Shown one piece after another: positions 51,633 to 61,279 of a stretch of 64,000 nucleotides of DNA. A program made the translations under genes and the position numbers. This DNA is from Pseudomonas fluorescens (GTDB taxonomy: Bacteria; Pseudomonadota; Gammaproteobacteria; Pseudomonadales; Pseudomonadaceae), in assembly GCF_000730425.1 (NCBI RefSeq), contig NZ_CP008896.1, positions 5,766,001 to 5,830,000 on the forward strand. Reading direction: 5' to 3'. The notes beneath the pieces are model-generated. The model did no database searches. It saw nothing but the letters and a program-made list of their open reading frames with translations, and was not told where the DNA came from. How positions within the stretch are numbered: the stretch's first letter is position 1; each line of letters begins with the position of its first letter.

Positions 51633-52565
51633 ATGGATCGCCCGCGTTTTCGAGCTGTATTTTTTCACCCGCGCTTCTGGCTGCTATGGCTGGGGCTCGG
51701 CCTGCTGTGGCTGATCACCCAGTTGCCATACCGGGTGCTACTGGGCATTGGCCGTGTATTGGGTGCGTTTATGTACCGCGTGGCCGGTGAACGTCGGCGC
51801 ATTGCTGCGCGAAACCTGGAGCTGTGCTTCCCGCAAATGCCTGTCCAGGAGCGTAAACATTTGCTCAAGGAAAACTTCGCGTCCACGGGCATCGCCTTCT
51901 TTGAAATGGCCATGAGTTGGTGGTGGTCCAAGCCGCGTCTGGCACGCCTGGCCCATGTCGAAGGGCTGGAACACCTCAAGCAGGCGCAACTGGAAGGCAA
52001 GGGCGTGATCCTCATGGCCCTGCATTTCACCACCCTGGAGATCGGCGCGGCCTTGCTGGGGCAGAAGCACACCATCGACGGCATGTACCGCCAGCATGGC
52101 AATCCGTTGTTCGATTTTATCCAGCGTCGTGGTCGCGAGCGGCACAACCTCGATTCCCTGGCGGTAGAGCGTGAAGACGTACGCGGCATGCTCAAACTGC
52201 TGCGCGCCGGCCGGGCGATCTGGTACGCGCCGGACCAGGACTACGGCGCCAAGCAAAGCATTTTTGTGCCGTTGTTCGGCATCCAGGCCGCCACCGTCAC
52301 GGCGACCAGCAAATTCGCGCGCCTGGGCAAGGCGTTGGTGGTGCCGTTTACCCAGGAGCGCCTGGCCGATGGCAGTGGCTACCGTATGGTGATTCACCCG
52401 CCGTTGAGCGACTTCCCCGGTGAATCCGATGAAGCCGACTGCCTGCGCATCAACCAATGGGTCGAAACCGCGGTACGCCAGTGCCCTGAGCAATACCTGT
52501 GGGCTCATCGCCGCTTCAAGAGCCGGCCACCAGGCGAACCCAAACTGTACGAAAAGCGCCGCTGA
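51633..52565 (+). CDS. Lipid A late acyltransferase (HtrB/LpxL type)
   Basis: A 310-residue inner-membrane acyltransferase that adds a secondary laurate to lipid A. One N-terminal hydrophobic helix (FWLLWLGLGLLWLITQLPY), catalytic H-x4-E in LHFTTLEIG, and YAPDQDYG. ATG at 51633 is two bases after TGTA; in-frame codons before it lie in the minC promoter. From memory it matches P. aeruginosa PA3242 (htrB2). Confidence 0.92.
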   Translation: MDRPRFRAVFFHPRFWLLWLGLGLLWLITQLPYRVLLGIGRVLGAFMYRVAGERRRIAARNLELCFPQMPVQERKHLLKENFASTGIAFFEMAMSWWWSKPRLARLAHVEGLEHLKQAQLEGKGVILMALHFTTLEIGAALLGQKHTIDGMYRQHGNPLFDFIQRRGRERHNLDSLAVEREDVRGMLKLLRAGRAIWYAPDQDYGAKQSIFVPLFGIQAATVTATSKFARLGKALVVPFTQERLADGSGYRMVIHPPLSDFPGESDEADCLRINQWVETAVRQCPEQYLWAHRRFKSRPPGEPKLYEKRR

Positions 52566-52600
52566 ACAAACGGATTATTCCCCGCCCATGGAGTGATGCA

Positions 52601-53755
52601 ATGCGTCCAACTGAACCGGTCACAGGCTTGATTCTTTCTGGCGGCGGGGCGCGTGCGGCCTATCAGGTCGGGGTACTGGCGGCGATTGCCGAACTGTTGC
52701 CGCCGGGGGCAGCCAATCCCTTCCCGGTGATTGTCGGTACGTCGGCCGGGGCGATCAACGCGGTGAGCCTGGCCAGTGGCGCCATGGACTTTCGCGCGGC
52801 AATCGCGCGCCTCACTGCATTCTGGCAGGGCTTTCGCAGCCACTTGGTGCTGCGCAGCGATTGGCCTGGGGTGATTCACCAGGCCAGCCGCTTTCTGACC
52901 CGAAGCCTGCTGGGCCTGGGCTCACCCGTGCCGGTGGCGTTGCTCGACAGCTCGCCGCTGCGGGCGTTGCTGCAAGACAAACTGCACTTTGAAGGCATCA
53001 ATGAGGCAATCGGCAACAAACACCTGCACGCCGTAGCCGTGACGGCGTTCGGCTATGAGTCAGGGCAGGCGGTGACGTTCTATCAGGGCGGCGGCACCAT
53101 CGATGCCTGGCTGCGCCACCGGCGCATTGGCGTGCCCACGCAGTTGACGGTGGAGCATCTGCTGGCCAGTTCGGCGATTCCATTGCTGTTTGCGCCGGTC
53201 AAACTTGATCAGGAATATTTTGGCGATGGGGCTGTCCGGCAATCGGCGCCTATCAGCCCGGCATTGCACCTGGGGGCCAGTCGGGTGCTGGTAGTGGGGG
53301 TCAGCGGTAACCCGCGCTCCATCGACCCATCGGCGCCCCAGCAACGCACCTATACCGGCCAGGAGCCGACCCTGGCGCAGATTGGTGGGCATATGCTCAA
53401 CAGCACGTTCATTGACAGCCTTGAGAGTGATATCGAGTTGCTGGAGCGCCTCAACCAGTTCAGCCATCTGCAGCCGGCCGACAGTGCCGCGCGCGGGCTT
53501 GCCCCCGTAGAGGTACTGGTGATTGCCCCCAGCCAGCCCATCGATGAGATCGCGGCCCGCCATCGTCAGGAACTGCCGGCGGCCTTGCGCTTGTTTTTGC
53601 GTGGGCCAGGAGCGACCAAGACCAGCGGGGCCGGGGTGCTCAGTTATCTGTTGTTCGAGGCGGGGTATTGCAGCGAGCTGATCGAGTTGGGCCGGCGCGA
53701 TGCGCTGGCCAAGCGTGAGGAGTTATCACGCTTCCTAGGAATTGCGCCGATCTAA
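52601..53755 (+). CDS. Patatin-like phospholipase
   Basis: A 384-residue patatin-family lipolytic enzyme. The oxyanion loop is GGGARAAY (about 14-21), the nucleophile Ser48 is in GTSAG (46-50), and the dyad Asp209 is in DGA. Unlike secreted ExoU or PlpD it has no barrel or signal, so it is cytoplasmic. GGAG eight bases before the ATG at 52601; earlier in-frame codons overlap the acyltransferase gene. Closely follows that gene, so a role in lipid turnover is a fair guess. Confidence 0.9.
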   Translation: MRPTEPVTGLILSGGGARAAYQVGVLAAIAELLPPGAANPFPVIVGTSAGAINAVSLASGAMDFRAAIARLTAFWQGFRSHLVLRSDWPGVIHQASRFLTRSLLGLGSPVPVALLDSSPLRALLQDKLHFEGINEAIGNKHLHAVAVTAFGYESGQAVTFYQGGGTIDAWLRHRRIGVPTQLTVEHLLASSAIPLLFAPVKLDQEYFGDGAVRQSAPISPALHLGASRVLVVGVSGNPRSIDPSAPQQRTYTGQEPTLAQIGGHMLNSTFIDSLESDIELLERLNQFSHLQPADSAARGLAPVEVLVIAPSQPIDEIAARHRQELPAALRLFLRGPGATKTSGAGVLSYLLFEAGYCSELIELGRRDALAKREELSRFLGIAPI

Positions 53756-53756
53756 A

Positions 53757-53787
53757 ATGTGGGAGCGGGCAAGCCCGCTCCCACAGT
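53757..53787. repeat. Short REP palindrome (terminator-like)
   Basis: ATGTGGGAGCGGGC-aag-CCCGCTCCCACA hairpin, a REPIN with the spacer lost, between convergent patatin and tsx-like genes. Confidence 0.75.
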
Positions 53788-53793
53788 GGGGCC

Positions 53794-54579
53794 TTAGAAG
53801 TGGTACTTGACCAACAGGCTGGCGGTGTCCTGGTTGGTCTCGAATGCACCGCTGTCCTGGATCCCGTACTTGTTCTTCCAGTAGTCGTATTCAAAACCCA
53901 CATACAACTGCTTGGCGCCCCAGTTCATGGCCTTGCCCAAGTCATATTTGACCTGCGGGTTGAAGTGCAGGTTGGCGTGGTAAGTGCCACGGGCGTTCTT
54001 GTCGTTATCCACCACCCAGTCCATGAAGCCGTCGATCAGCACGTCGGAGTTGCCCACGGGAATGGTGTACGACCATACCGGGGTGATTTGCCATACGCCG
54101 TCACCGGGGCGATTGCCTTCGGTCTGACGCTGGTAGAAGTTCAACTGGAAGTAGTCGAAGCCGGGGATATTCAGGTCGAATCCCGGGCCTAGCAGGTAGG
54201 ACTCATTGTCGCCTTCGCCGAACTCGTAGGTGAACGCCAGCAATACATCTTTGATCGGGCCGAAGGACAAGTCTTTATCGAAGATCTTGCCAAACGACAA
54301 CCGTGGGCTGAACTCGCCGTAGTAAGTATTGGGGCCGGCGTTGCCGTCTTCCTTGCCGTTGTAAAAGATACGGTCGAGGAAGAAGAAGTTGTCGCCGTAC
54401 TTCCATGCATCGGCATGTTCAAAGGTGACGGTTTGCTGGACTTGCGGGTTGACCTTGAAGTCCTTGCCCCACAGGTAAGTCAGGCTGTTGTTCTGCCACT
54501 GCAGCAGGTCACCCGCCATTGCCTGGCCCCCGGCCAGCAGGGATCCGGCCAACATCAGGCTGTTCACGGTACGTTTCAT
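53794..54579 (-). CDS. Tsx/OmpK-type nucleoside channel
   Basis: A 261-residue outer-membrane barrel. Signal peptide to AMA (residue 22), then LQWQNNSLTYLWG, ARGTYHANLHFNPQ and the closing WGAKQLYVGFEYDYWKNKYG. The last residue is Phe (LLVKYHF), as outer-membrane barrels need. Tsx passes nucleosides; next to urate genes it probably lets purines through the outer membrane. Separate from the permease gene by 435 bases. Confidence 0.88.
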   Translation of the reverse strand: MKRTVNSLMLAGSLLAGGQAMAGDLLQWQNNSLTYLWGKDFKVNPQVQQTVTFEHADAWKYGDNFFFLDRIFYNGKEDGNAGPNTYYGEFSPRLSFGKIFDKDLSFGPIKDVLLAFTYEFGEGDNESYLLGPGFDLNIPGFDYFQLNFYQRQTEGNRPGDGVWQITPVWSYTIPVGNSDVLIDGFMDWVVDNDKNARGTYHANLHFNPQVKYDLGKAMNWGAKQLYVGFEYDYWKNKYGIQDSGAFETNQDTASLLVKYHF

Positions 54580-55015
54580 TCGGTTGCTCCCGAGCTAAGG
54601 TTTTGTGGTTTTTCTTCTACGCAGGCGCTCTGGTGTGGCGCCTTTTGGTTCGCTGCAAAAATCGTCTGTTCGGTCAGCTTTGATGCTTTTAGCAAGAGCT
54701 GCGCCAAAGTGTTTGAAAAGCCAAAAAATCCCCGCCGACTACATCGGATGCAGTCGGATTCAGAGGACTTTTGCGCACTTTGGCAGCGGACATAGGGCCG
54801 GGATAAGTTGGCCTTTAAGTCAGCTTTTACATTCGCTGTTTTTTTTTGAGTCGATTCGAGCGGGCGCGGAGAATACTGGCTCCAGAGCCTGTGCTCAAGT
54901 GCGCTGTAAACGAGCGCGGGGGGCGAGAATGGGGCACGGTGTGTGGCCGGCCCCAGGTCTAGGGTGTGCATGCGGATGTTCCCTGTTCGTTGTTATTTTT
55001 GTAGTCACGAAGGAA
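54580..55015. other. Intergenic region upstream of the tsx-like gene
   Basis: About 435 bases without a plausible gene; codon pattern is lost in every frame. It includes an AT-rich patch near 54835-54850 and some imperfect dyads, but no riboswitch, tRNA or repeat that I can name. It presumably holds the tsx promoter. Confidence 0.55.
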
Positions 55016-56362
55016 TCAATGCGTATGGGCGACTGCGGGGCGTTCTGAACCGCCCAGAATGTTGAACAGCACGTTCAGCGATAACGCGCTGAGCGTGGCC
55101 ATGGCAATGCCGCTATGGGTAATCGGGCTCATCCACAGGGGCAGTTGCGCGAAGAACTCCGGGCGTACCACCGGGATCAGGCCCATGCCGATGCTGACCG
55201 CCACCAGCAACTGGTTGCGACGGTCAGCGATGTCGGCTTCCTGCAGGATCTTGATCCCGGTCGCCGCCACCATGCCGAACATCGCGATCGCCGCGCCGCC
55301 CAGCACCGCCGGAGGAATCGAGGCCACCAGGAACGCCGCCTTGGGCAGCAGGCTGAGGACAATCAGGAAGGCCCCGGCCATGATCGTCACCGAGCGGCAG
55401 CGCACACCGGTCATCTGCACCAGGCCGATGTTCTGGGCGAAAGAGGAGTGGGTGAAGGTATTGAAGAACCCGGCGAAGAACGACGCACCGGCATCGCACA
55501 ACAGGCCGCGGCGCAGCATTTTCGGGGTGACTTCCTGGCCGGTGATCTTGCCCAGGGCGAGGAACATGCCAGTGGACTCGACAAAGATAATCACCACCAC
55601 CAGGCACATCGACAGGATCGGCGCCAGCTCGAACTTGGGCATGCCAAAGTGCAACGGCGTGACCACTTGTACCCACGGCGCCTGTTCCAGGCCGCCGAGG
55701 TCGACCATGCCGAGCAATCCGCATAAGGCGTAGCCCAGGGCCATACCGATCAGTACCGAGATATTGACCCAGAAGCCGCGCATGAAACGGTTGATCAACA
55801 AGATGGTGGCGAGCACCAGGCCAGCAATGGCCAGGTAGATCGGCGAGCCGAACTGCACGGCAGTGGCGCCGCCGCCAGCCCAGTTCACCGCCACGGGAAA
55901 CAACGAAAGACCGATGGCCGTGATCACGGTACCGGTCACCAACGGTGGGAAGAAACGCACCACCTTGGACATGAATGGCGCGATGACCATGCCAAAGAAT
56001 CCGGCGGCGATGGTCGCGCCAAAGATCCCTTGCAGGCCGATCCCCGGCATGCCCGCCATGGCGACCATGCTGCCGACGGCGGCGAAACTGGCGCCCATCA
56101 TCACCGGCATCCGGATGCCCAGGGGGCCGATTCCGAAGGACTGGACCATGGTGGCGATCCCCGCCACCAGCAGGTCGGCGTTGATCAAAAAGGCGATTTC
56201 TTCACGACTCAAGCCCGCGGCTTGTCCGATGATCAACGGCACGGCCACTGCACCGCCATACATCAGCAGTACATGTTGCAGGCCTACCAGGATCAGTTGC
56301 AAAAGGGGCAGCCGCACCATGGCGGGTGCGGCAGGAATCTGCGGTTCGGCTAACTCGGACAT
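55016..56362 (-). CDS. uacT: NCS2-type urate/xanthine permease
   Basis: A 448-residue proton symporter of the nucleobase-ascorbate transporter branch (UacT/XanQ). About 14 helices; the NAT signature region QNIGLVQMTGVRCRSVTIMAGAFL with Gln-x-(Glu/Asn)-x-Gly is present, as is the FFAGFFNTFTHSSF stretch. Urate or xanthine is the expected cargo because the urate oxidase gene precedes it. ATG at 56362; the longer in-frame start at 56452 would run into a REP. The symbol is an inference. Confidence 0.87.
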   Translation of the reverse strand: MSELAEPQIPAAPAMVRLPLLQLILVGLQHVLLMYGGAVAVPLIIGQAAGLSREEIAFLINADLLVAGIATMVQSFGIGPLGIRMPVMMGASFAAVGSMVAMAGMPGIGLQGIFGATIAAGFFGMVIAPFMSKVVRFFPPLVTGTVITAIGLSLFPVAVNWAGGGATAVQFGSPIYLAIAGLVLATILLINRFMRGFWVNISVLIGMALGYALCGLLGMVDLGGLEQAPWVQVVTPLHFGMPKFELAPILSMCLVVVIIFVESTGMFLALGKITGQEVTPKMLRRGLLCDAGASFFAGFFNTFTHSSFAQNIGLVQMTGVRCRSVTIMAGAFLIVLSLLPKAAFLVASIPPAVLGGAAIAMFGMVAATGIKILQEADIADRRNQLLVAVSIGMGLIPVVRPEFFAQLPLWMSPITHSGIAMATLSALSLNVLFNILGGSERPAVAHTH

Positions 56363-56416
56363 GCAACACCTCGGATCTTTTTTATTTTTGTGTTGTTTGG
56401 CAACCGCTGGGCGGTT

Positions 56417-56480
56417 GATCGCCAGCAAGCCGGCTCCTACAGGTGAATGCAACCCTTGTAGGAGCCGGCTTGCCGGCGAT
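56417..56480. repeat. REPIN between puuD and the permease gene
   Basis: GATCGCCAGCAAGCCGGCTCCTACAG and its near-complement TGTAGGAGCCGGCTTGCCGGCGAT, 16 bases apart. Confidence 0.85.
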
Positions 56481-56504
56481 GGCGGCCGTCAAGCCACCAA
56501 AGAT

Positions 56505-57803
56505 TTAATTGGTGCGGGCCCCCTGATTGATCCAACTGCCAATCAAGTCCCGTTCCTGCTGGGTCATCTGGGTAATGTTGCCCAGCGGCATGATCTGGCT
56601 GGCAACCGCCTGTGCCTGGATGCGCGCTGCCTGCTGCTGGATCTGCGCCGGGGTATCGAACATCACTCCGGCCGGCGCGGCACTGAACAGCGGGCTGGTG
56701 GGTTTGGCCGAATGGCACACCGTGCAGCGTTGTTCAATCACGCTATGGACCTTGCCAAAGTCAGTCGAGGCCTGGGCCGGAGCCGCTTCTGCCGCCGGTG
56801 CTGGCGCGGCGGGGGCTGCTGGCTTGAGGCCGCCACCCAAGGCCGTTTCTGGCAATGGCTGGTACTCGATGGCCGCAGGTGCCTTGGCCACGTCCGGTGT
56901 GCTAGCCACGGGTTTCGGCCCAGTGACATAAGCCAGGCAGATCATCGCCAGGGCGCCGACCGGCAGGGTCCAGGCGTATTTCTGGCTGTCATGGCGGGTG
57001 TTGAAGTAGTGCCGCACCAACACCGCCGCCACTGCGATCCCGGCCAGGATCAACCAGTTGTACTGGCTGCCGTAGGTGCTCGGGAAATGGTTGCTGATCA
57101 TGATGAACAGCACCGGCAGAGTGAAGTAGTTGTTGTGCCGCGAACGCAACAGGCCCTTGGCCGGCAGTGCGGGATCCGGCGTGCGGTTTTCTGCAATCGC
57201 TGCCACCAGCGCACGTTGGGCGGGCATGATGATGCGGAACACGTTACCGACCATGATGGTGCCGATGATCGCACCCACATGCAGGTATGCACCGCGACCG
57301 CTGAACACCTTGCTGAAGCCATAGGCGGCGCCGATCAACAGCACGAACAGGATGAAACCGAGCAGGGCAGGGCGTTTACCCAGGGCCGAGTCGCAGAGAA
57401 AGGAGTAGATGAACCAGCCGGCGAACAGTGAGCCAATGCCCAGCAATACGCCTTCGGTGCCACTGAGGCTGCTGCCGGGGGCCAGCAGGTACAGCGTCGG
57501 GTTGAGGTAGAACACCACGCAGAGCAGCGCGACGCCCGACATCCAGGTGAAATAGGCTTCCCATTTGAACCAGTGCAGGTTGTCCGGCATGGTCGGCGGG
57601 GCCAGTTTGTATTTTTCCAGGTGGTAGATACCGCCACCGTGGATCGCCCATAAATCGCCAGCCAGGCCGTTTTTGGGGTTGACGCGGTTAAGGTTGTTTT
57701 CCAGCCATACGAAATAGAAAGACGCACCGATCCAGGCCACGCCAGTGATCATATGAACCCAGCGCACGCTAAGGTTCAGCCATTCCAACAGATGTGCTTC
57801 CAC
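56505..57803 (-). CDS. puuD: PuuD-type membrane urate oxidase with cytochrome c domain
   Basis: A 432-residue enzyme that oxidises urate to 5-hydroxyisourate and hands electrons to a respiratory chain rather than making peroxide. Eight or nine transmembrane helices of the DUF989/urate hydroxylase type (residues 1-300; VRWVHMITGVAWIGASFYFVWLE) precede an Ala/Pro linker and a C-terminal cytochrome c domain with CTVCH at 360-364 and a likely axial Met at 405 (MPLGN). The product is taken by HIU hydrolase. Third gene upstream is the permease side of the same cluster. Confidence 0.93.
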   Translation of the reverse strand: MEAHLLEWLNLSVRWVHMITGVAWIGASFYFVWLENNLNRVNPKNGLAGDLWAIHGGGIYHLEKYKLAPPTMPDNLHWFKWEAYFTWMSGVALLCVVFYLNPTLYLLAPGSSLSGTEGVLLGIGSLFAGWFIYSFLCDSALGKRPALLGFILFVLLIGAAYGFSKVFSGRGAYLHVGAIIGTIMVGNVFRIIMPAQRALVAAIAENRTPDPALPAKGLLRSRHNNYFTLPVLFIMISNHFPSTYGSQYNWLILAGIAVAAVLVRHYFNTRHDSQKYAWTLPVGALAMICLAYVTGPKPVASTPDVAKAPAAIEYQPLPETALGGGLKPAAPAAPAPAAEAAPAQASTDFGKVHSVIEQRCTVCHSAKPTSPLFSAAPAGVMFDTPAQIQQQAARIQAQAVASQIMPLGNITQMTQQERDLIGSWINQGARTN

Positions 57804-57854
57804 AGTCTTTACCTCTCGCCCGTCACCCTTGTTGTCGGGTGATCGGACCTTCTC

Positions 57855-58358
57855 TTATTGGTGGGGGGCGAGGATCAACCGCTCATCCTCTTTGAAAAAA
57901 TGCTCATCGCAGTTATTGCCTGTGCCACTGCGATCAACCACCAGGAAGTCATCCCGCTTTTCGATCGTCAGCACCGGGTGGTGCCAGACGCCGCGATGGT
58001 AATTAATGCCCTGCCTGCCGTTGGTGACGAAGGCGCGGACCAAGCCTGATACAGGTGCATCGCCAACGGGCGCGACCACGATCAGAAAGGGGTTGCCGAG
58101 CAGCGGAATAAAGGCCTGGCTGCCCAGCGGGTGTCTTTCCAGCATGCACACGGTCAGCGGCATGTCCTGCGCATCGGCGCGGAAGATGCTGATGATGGCG
58201 TGGTCCTCTGGCGTGGCGGTCTCGACCGTCGCCAGTTTATGAAAGCGCATGGTCGAGCCGTTGTTGATCATGAAGTGATCGCTGCCTTCGGTTTCGATAA
58301 CGTCTCCGAAAGGGGCAAAGGCTTCTTTGGTCAAGGGTTCGATCATCAGTGTGCGCAT
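57855..58358 (-). CDS. allA: Ureidoglycolate lyase
   Basis: A 167-residue cupin-fold enzyme that splits ureidoglycolate to glyoxylate and urea. Family blocks: FAPFGDVIETEG, MLERHPLGSQAFIPL, YHRGVWHHPVLTI. The ATG at 58358 gives the standard MRTLMIEPLTKEAF start; codons further upstream cross a REPIN. Encoded after allantoicase. Confidence 0.92.
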   Translation of the reverse strand: MRTLMIEPLTKEAFAPFGDVIETEGSDHFMINNGSTMRFHKLATVETATPEDHAIISIFRADAQDMPLTVCMLERHPLGSQAFIPLLGNPFLIVVAPVGDAPVSGLVRAFVTNGRQGINYHRGVWHHPVLTIEKRDDFLVVDRSGTGNNCDEHFFKEDERLILAPHQ

Positions 58359-58399
58359 GGCTGTCTTCTTATCCGGATTCTGTGTTGTTTGTTCTGGCG

Positions 58400-58469
58400 C
58401 CTTCGCGAGCAAGCCCGCTCCCACATTTGGAATGCATTCCCCTGTGGGAGCGGGCTTGCTCGCGAATGG
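58400..58469. repeat. REPIN between allantoicase and lyase genes
   Basis: CTTCGCGAGCAAGCCCGCTCCCACA and its complement, with a 20-base spacer. A third REP hairpin inside the urate cluster. Confidence 0.88.
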
Positions 58470-58478
58470 CATCACCGC

Positions 58479-59474
58479 TTACTTCGAAACCTTGCCGAAA
58501 ACCCGCAGGCGGCTTACACCACCATCCGGGAATACGTTGAGGCGGATGTGGGTGATCGGGCCCAGTGCCTTGATCTGCTCGGCAAAGGTGTGTTCGGCGT
58601 GCATTTCCAGCTTCTGCGCCGGCAGCAGCTCGCGCCAGAACAGCGATTGGGTCTCGATCTGGCTGTCGGTACCGCCTTTGACGAACGCGCCCTGGATCGA
58701 GCAAGTGTCCGGGTAGTTGCCCTTGAAGTGCAGGGTGTCGACCACCACTTTCTCGATCTCGCCGGCATGCCCCAGTGCGACGATCACCCAGTCATTGCCA
58801 GGTGTGCGGCGGCGGGCGGTTTCCCAGCCGTCGCCCATGTTGATGCCACGGCCCGGGTTGAGGATGTTGCCCATGCGCCCGAAGTGTTCGTCGGAGCACG
58901 CCAGGGCACGCCCGCCATTGAGGGAGGAGGCCAGGTCCACTTGCTCGTTGTCGCCTACCGCCGACCAGTCGCGGAACGGAATGCCATACACGCGCAGGCG
59001 AGCCACGCCACCATCCGGGAAGATGTTGAAGCGCAGGTGGCTGAATGCCTGGTCGTTGTTGATTTCGTGGAAATGATGGCTGTTGCCCTGCAACTCTACG
59101 GCAGACAACACTTCGACCCACTGGGTGTTGTCATTGGGCTCGCCCGACGCCAGGAAGCAACCTTCAAGGGACGCCGATGGCGGGAAGTTGCCGGTGAAGA
59201 ATGAAGTGTCGATGTCCACGCCTTTGATCGAGCCCGGTACGCCCAGGCGGATCACCGCGCTGTCGAAGCCTTCGAAGCGCTTGCGGCGTGACTCCCAGCC
59301 GTCCATCCACTTGCCGTTATCATCGAAAACGCCCTCCTTCCATACGGCCGGGGTCGGCTGGAACAGTCGGTTGGCGTCGGCGAACCAGTCATCGGTCACA
59401 GAGATGATCTTGGTGCCCAGGCGGGCGTCGGCCAGGTTGACGAACTTCTCGAAAGGTACGGGTTGCGCTTTCAT
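58479..59474 (-). CDS. alc: Allantoicase
   Basis: A 331-residue two-domain enzyme that hydrolyses allantoate to ureidoglycolate and urea. Both jelly-roll repeats are visible: first with [25 protein letters not shown] and [16 protein letters not shown], second with [21 protein letters not shown] and [19 protein letters not shown] at 59474 chosen because [11 protein letters not shown] is the family start. Confidence 0.94.
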   Translation of the reverse strand: MKAQPVPFEKFVNLADARLGTKIISVTDDWFADANRLFQPTPAVWKEGVFDDNGKWMDGWESRRKRFEGFDSAVIRLGVPGSIKGVDIDTSFFTGNFPPSASLEGCFLASGEPNDNTQWVEVLSAVELQGNSHHFHEINNDQAFSHLRFNIFPDGGVARLRVYGIPFRDWSAVGDNEQVDLASSLNGGRALACSDEHFGRMGNILNPGRGINMGDGWETARRRTPGNDWVIVALGHAGEIEKVVVDTLHFKGNYPDTCSIQGAFVKGGTDSQIETQSLFWRELLPAQKLEMHAEHTFAEQIKALGPITHIRLNVFPDGGVSRLRVFGKVSK

Positions 59475-59515
59475 TCTTCTTGTCTGCCTTAGATAGAGTG
59501 GCTGGGGATGGTGGT

Positions 59516-60031
59516 TTAGAGGGTCAATAAACGGAACAACGCGATCTTGTTGATCTCTGCCAGCGCGCACTTGAACTCGGTTTCGACCGGGTTGTGGATG
59601 CGCGTTTCAAACGCGGCGAGGATCTGATGCCGGTTGCTGCCTTTTACCGCCATGATGAAGGGAAACTTGAACTTGGCCTTGTAGGCGTTGTTCAGCTCGG
59701 TGAAGCGTGAAAACTCGTCGCTCGAGCATTGGTGGATACCGGCGCCAGCCTGTTCATTCGTGCTGGCTTCGGTCAGTTGGCCCTGGACGGCCGCACGGCC
59801 TGCCAGGTCCGGGTGAGCGTTGATCAGGGCCAGTTGCCTGGTGTGATCGGCGCTCAATAGGATATCGCTCATGCGCTGGTGCAGGGTCTCGATCTCATCG
59901 ATCGAGGCGTCCTGGCCCAGGTCGAAGGCCTTTTCGGCCACCCATGGCGAGTGTTCATAGATATCGGCGAAGGCAGCGACGAACTCGTCGCGGCTGAGGG
60001 CCGAGGGTTTCAGGGTTTGGAAAGCAGTCAT
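59516..60031 (-). CDS. uraD: OHCU decarboxylase
   Basis: A 171-residue all-helical enzyme that converts OHCU to S-allantoin. The catalytic His is in [11 protein letters not shown]; Glu in STNEQAGAG; substrate loop FPFIMAVKG. Overlaps the allantoinase gene by four bases, so the two are coupled. Confidence 0.94.
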   Translation of the reverse strand: MTAFQTLKPSALSRDEFVAAFADIYEHSPWVAEKAFDLGQDASIDEIETLHQRMSDILLSADHTRQLALINAHPDLAGRAAVQGQLTEASTNEQAGAGIHQCSSDEFSRFTELNNAYKAKFKFPFIMAVKGSNRHQILAAFETRIHNPVETEFKCALAEINKIALFRLLTL

Positions 60032-60954
60032 TTGGCGGCTCCCTGCAAAGGGTGTACGTCATGCCAGTGGCGGGCAATGTCGACGCGGCGGGTGAACCAC
60101 ACCTGGTCATGGCCCTTGGCGTATTCGATAAAGCGCTTGAGTGCGGCCAGGCGCGCCGGGCGGCCGATCAGGCGGCAATGCAGGCCGATGGACAGCATTT
60201 TTGGCGCCTCGGCCCCTTCGGCATACAGCACATCGAAGGCGTCCTTGAGGTATTCGAAGAAGTCGTCGCCCTTGTTGAAGCCCTGGACCTGGGTGAAGCG
60301 CATGTCGTTGGTGTCCAGGGTGTAGGGGATCACCAGGTGCGGCTTGCCGGTCGGGTTGTTCGGTTCCCAGTAGGGCAGGTCGTCGTCGTAGGTGTCGCAG
60401 TCATACAGGAAGCCGCCTTCCTCCATCACCAGCCGCCGCGTATTCGGGCCGGTGCGTCCGGTGTACCAGCCCAGTGGGCGCTCGCCGGTCAGTTCAGTGA
60501 GGATACGGATGGCTTCGAGCATATGCTCGCGCTCCTGGGCCTCGTCCATGTATTGGTAGTCGATCCAGCGGTAGCCGTGGCTGCAGATCTCGTGGCCGGC
60601 GGCGACCATGGCGCGGATGACATCGGGATGACGCTGGGCGGCCATGGCCACGGCGAAGATGGTCAGCGGAATGTCGAATGCCTTGAACAGCTTGAGGATG
60701 CGCCACACACCGGCACGGCTGCCGTATTCATATAGCGACTCCATGCTCATATTGCGTGCGCCTTGCAGCGGTTGGGCCGAGACCATTTCCGAGAGGAAGG
60801 CTTCCGACTCTTTGTCACCGTGCAGGATATTGCGTTCACCACCTTCTTCGTAATTGAGTACGAACGACAAGGCGATACGCGCATTGCCCGGCCAGTGTGG
60901 GTGCACAGGGTTACTGCCGTAACCGATCAGGTCGCGTGGGTAGTCAGCGCTCAC
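60028..60954 (-). CDS. puuE: Cofactor-free allantoinase PuuE
   Basis: A 308-residue member of the polysaccharide-deacetylase fold (NodB-like), not the amidohydrolase DAL type. It opens allantoin to allantoate. Blocks: YPRDLIGYG start, LNYEEGGERNIL, EICSHGYRWIDY, RTGPNTRRLV and a late SIGLHCRLIGRPAR. GTG at 60954 is taken as start: AAGGAAG stands a few bases before it and the resulting length matches the family. First gene of the leftward urate transcript. Confidence 0.94.
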   Translation of the reverse strand: MSADYPRDLIGYGSNPVHPHWPGNARIALSFVLNYEEGGERNILHGDKESEAFLSEMVSAQPLQGARNMSMESLYEYGSRAGVWRILKLFKAFDIPLTIFAVAMAAQRHPDVIRAMVAAGHEICSHGYRWIDYQYMDEAQEREHMLEAIRILTELTGERPLGWYTGRTGPNTRRLVMEEGGFLYDCDTYDDDLPYWEPNNPTGKPHLVIPYTLDTNDMRFTQVQGFNKGDDFFEYLKDAFDVLYAEGAEAPKMLSIGLHCRLIGRPARLAALKRFIEYAKGHDQVWFTRRVDIARHWHDVHPLQGAAK

Positions 60955-61018
60955 TGCAGTCTTCCTTCTTATTCGTGATCGATGGTGTGGCGGTCGTGGC
61001 GTCACAGCGATGGGCTGA

Positions 61019-61028
61019 TTGTATACAA
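61019..61028. promoter_or_regulatory. Candidate FadR-type GntR operator (puuE side)
   Basis: TTGTATACAA is a perfect 10-bp palindrome 65 bases before puuE and fits the GntR/FCD core (GT-AT-AC). A partner near the HIU hydrolase gene has the same form. Confidence 0.5.
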
Positions 61029-61149
61029 CTTGTCGGTCACTTTGTAAGCCTGTATTTCTGCATTTTTTCCAAGCGGTAGCAGCGGCCTATCTTTGCAAGA
61101 AACCTGCCTGGTCGGTCAACTAAAATCTCAAAAGCCTACGGCACTGCTC

Positions 61150-61242
61150 TCCTGTGGGAGCTGGCTTGCCAGCGCTAGCGATCTTCCTGCAACGGTATTG
61201 CTCGCTGATACACCGCCATCGACGGCAAGCCGGTTCCTATAG
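61150..61242. repeat. Diverged REPIN
   Basis: GGGAGCTGGCTTGCCAGCG and CATCGACGGCAAGCCGGTTCC arms with several changes, an old element between the two urate promoters. Confidence 0.6.
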
Positions 61243-61269
61243 GGGGGGGAGGGATGTTTGTTGAATTTA

Positions 61270-61279
61270 TTGTGTACAA
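61270..61279. promoter_or_regulatory. Candidate FadR-type GntR operator (HIU hydrolase side)
   Basis: TTGTGTACAA, a one-step variant of the palindrome at 61019-61028, lies about 98 bases before the HIU hydrolase start and within an AT-rich promoter patch. Confidence 0.45.

Noticed and set aside
54580..55015. A purine riboswitch upstream of the tsx-like gene
   Set aside because: No three-way junction with the conserved purine-aptamer core could be traced on the minus strand.
55863..57431. A 522-codon frame opposite the urate permease and puuD
   Set aside because: Crosses a REPIN and two genuine genes on the other strand; no recognisable motifs.
9366..61242. A CRISPR array made of the recurrent GAGCGGGCTTGC motifs
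   Set aside because: The units are inverted palindromic pairs scattered between genes, not evenly spaced direct repeats; no cas genes are present.
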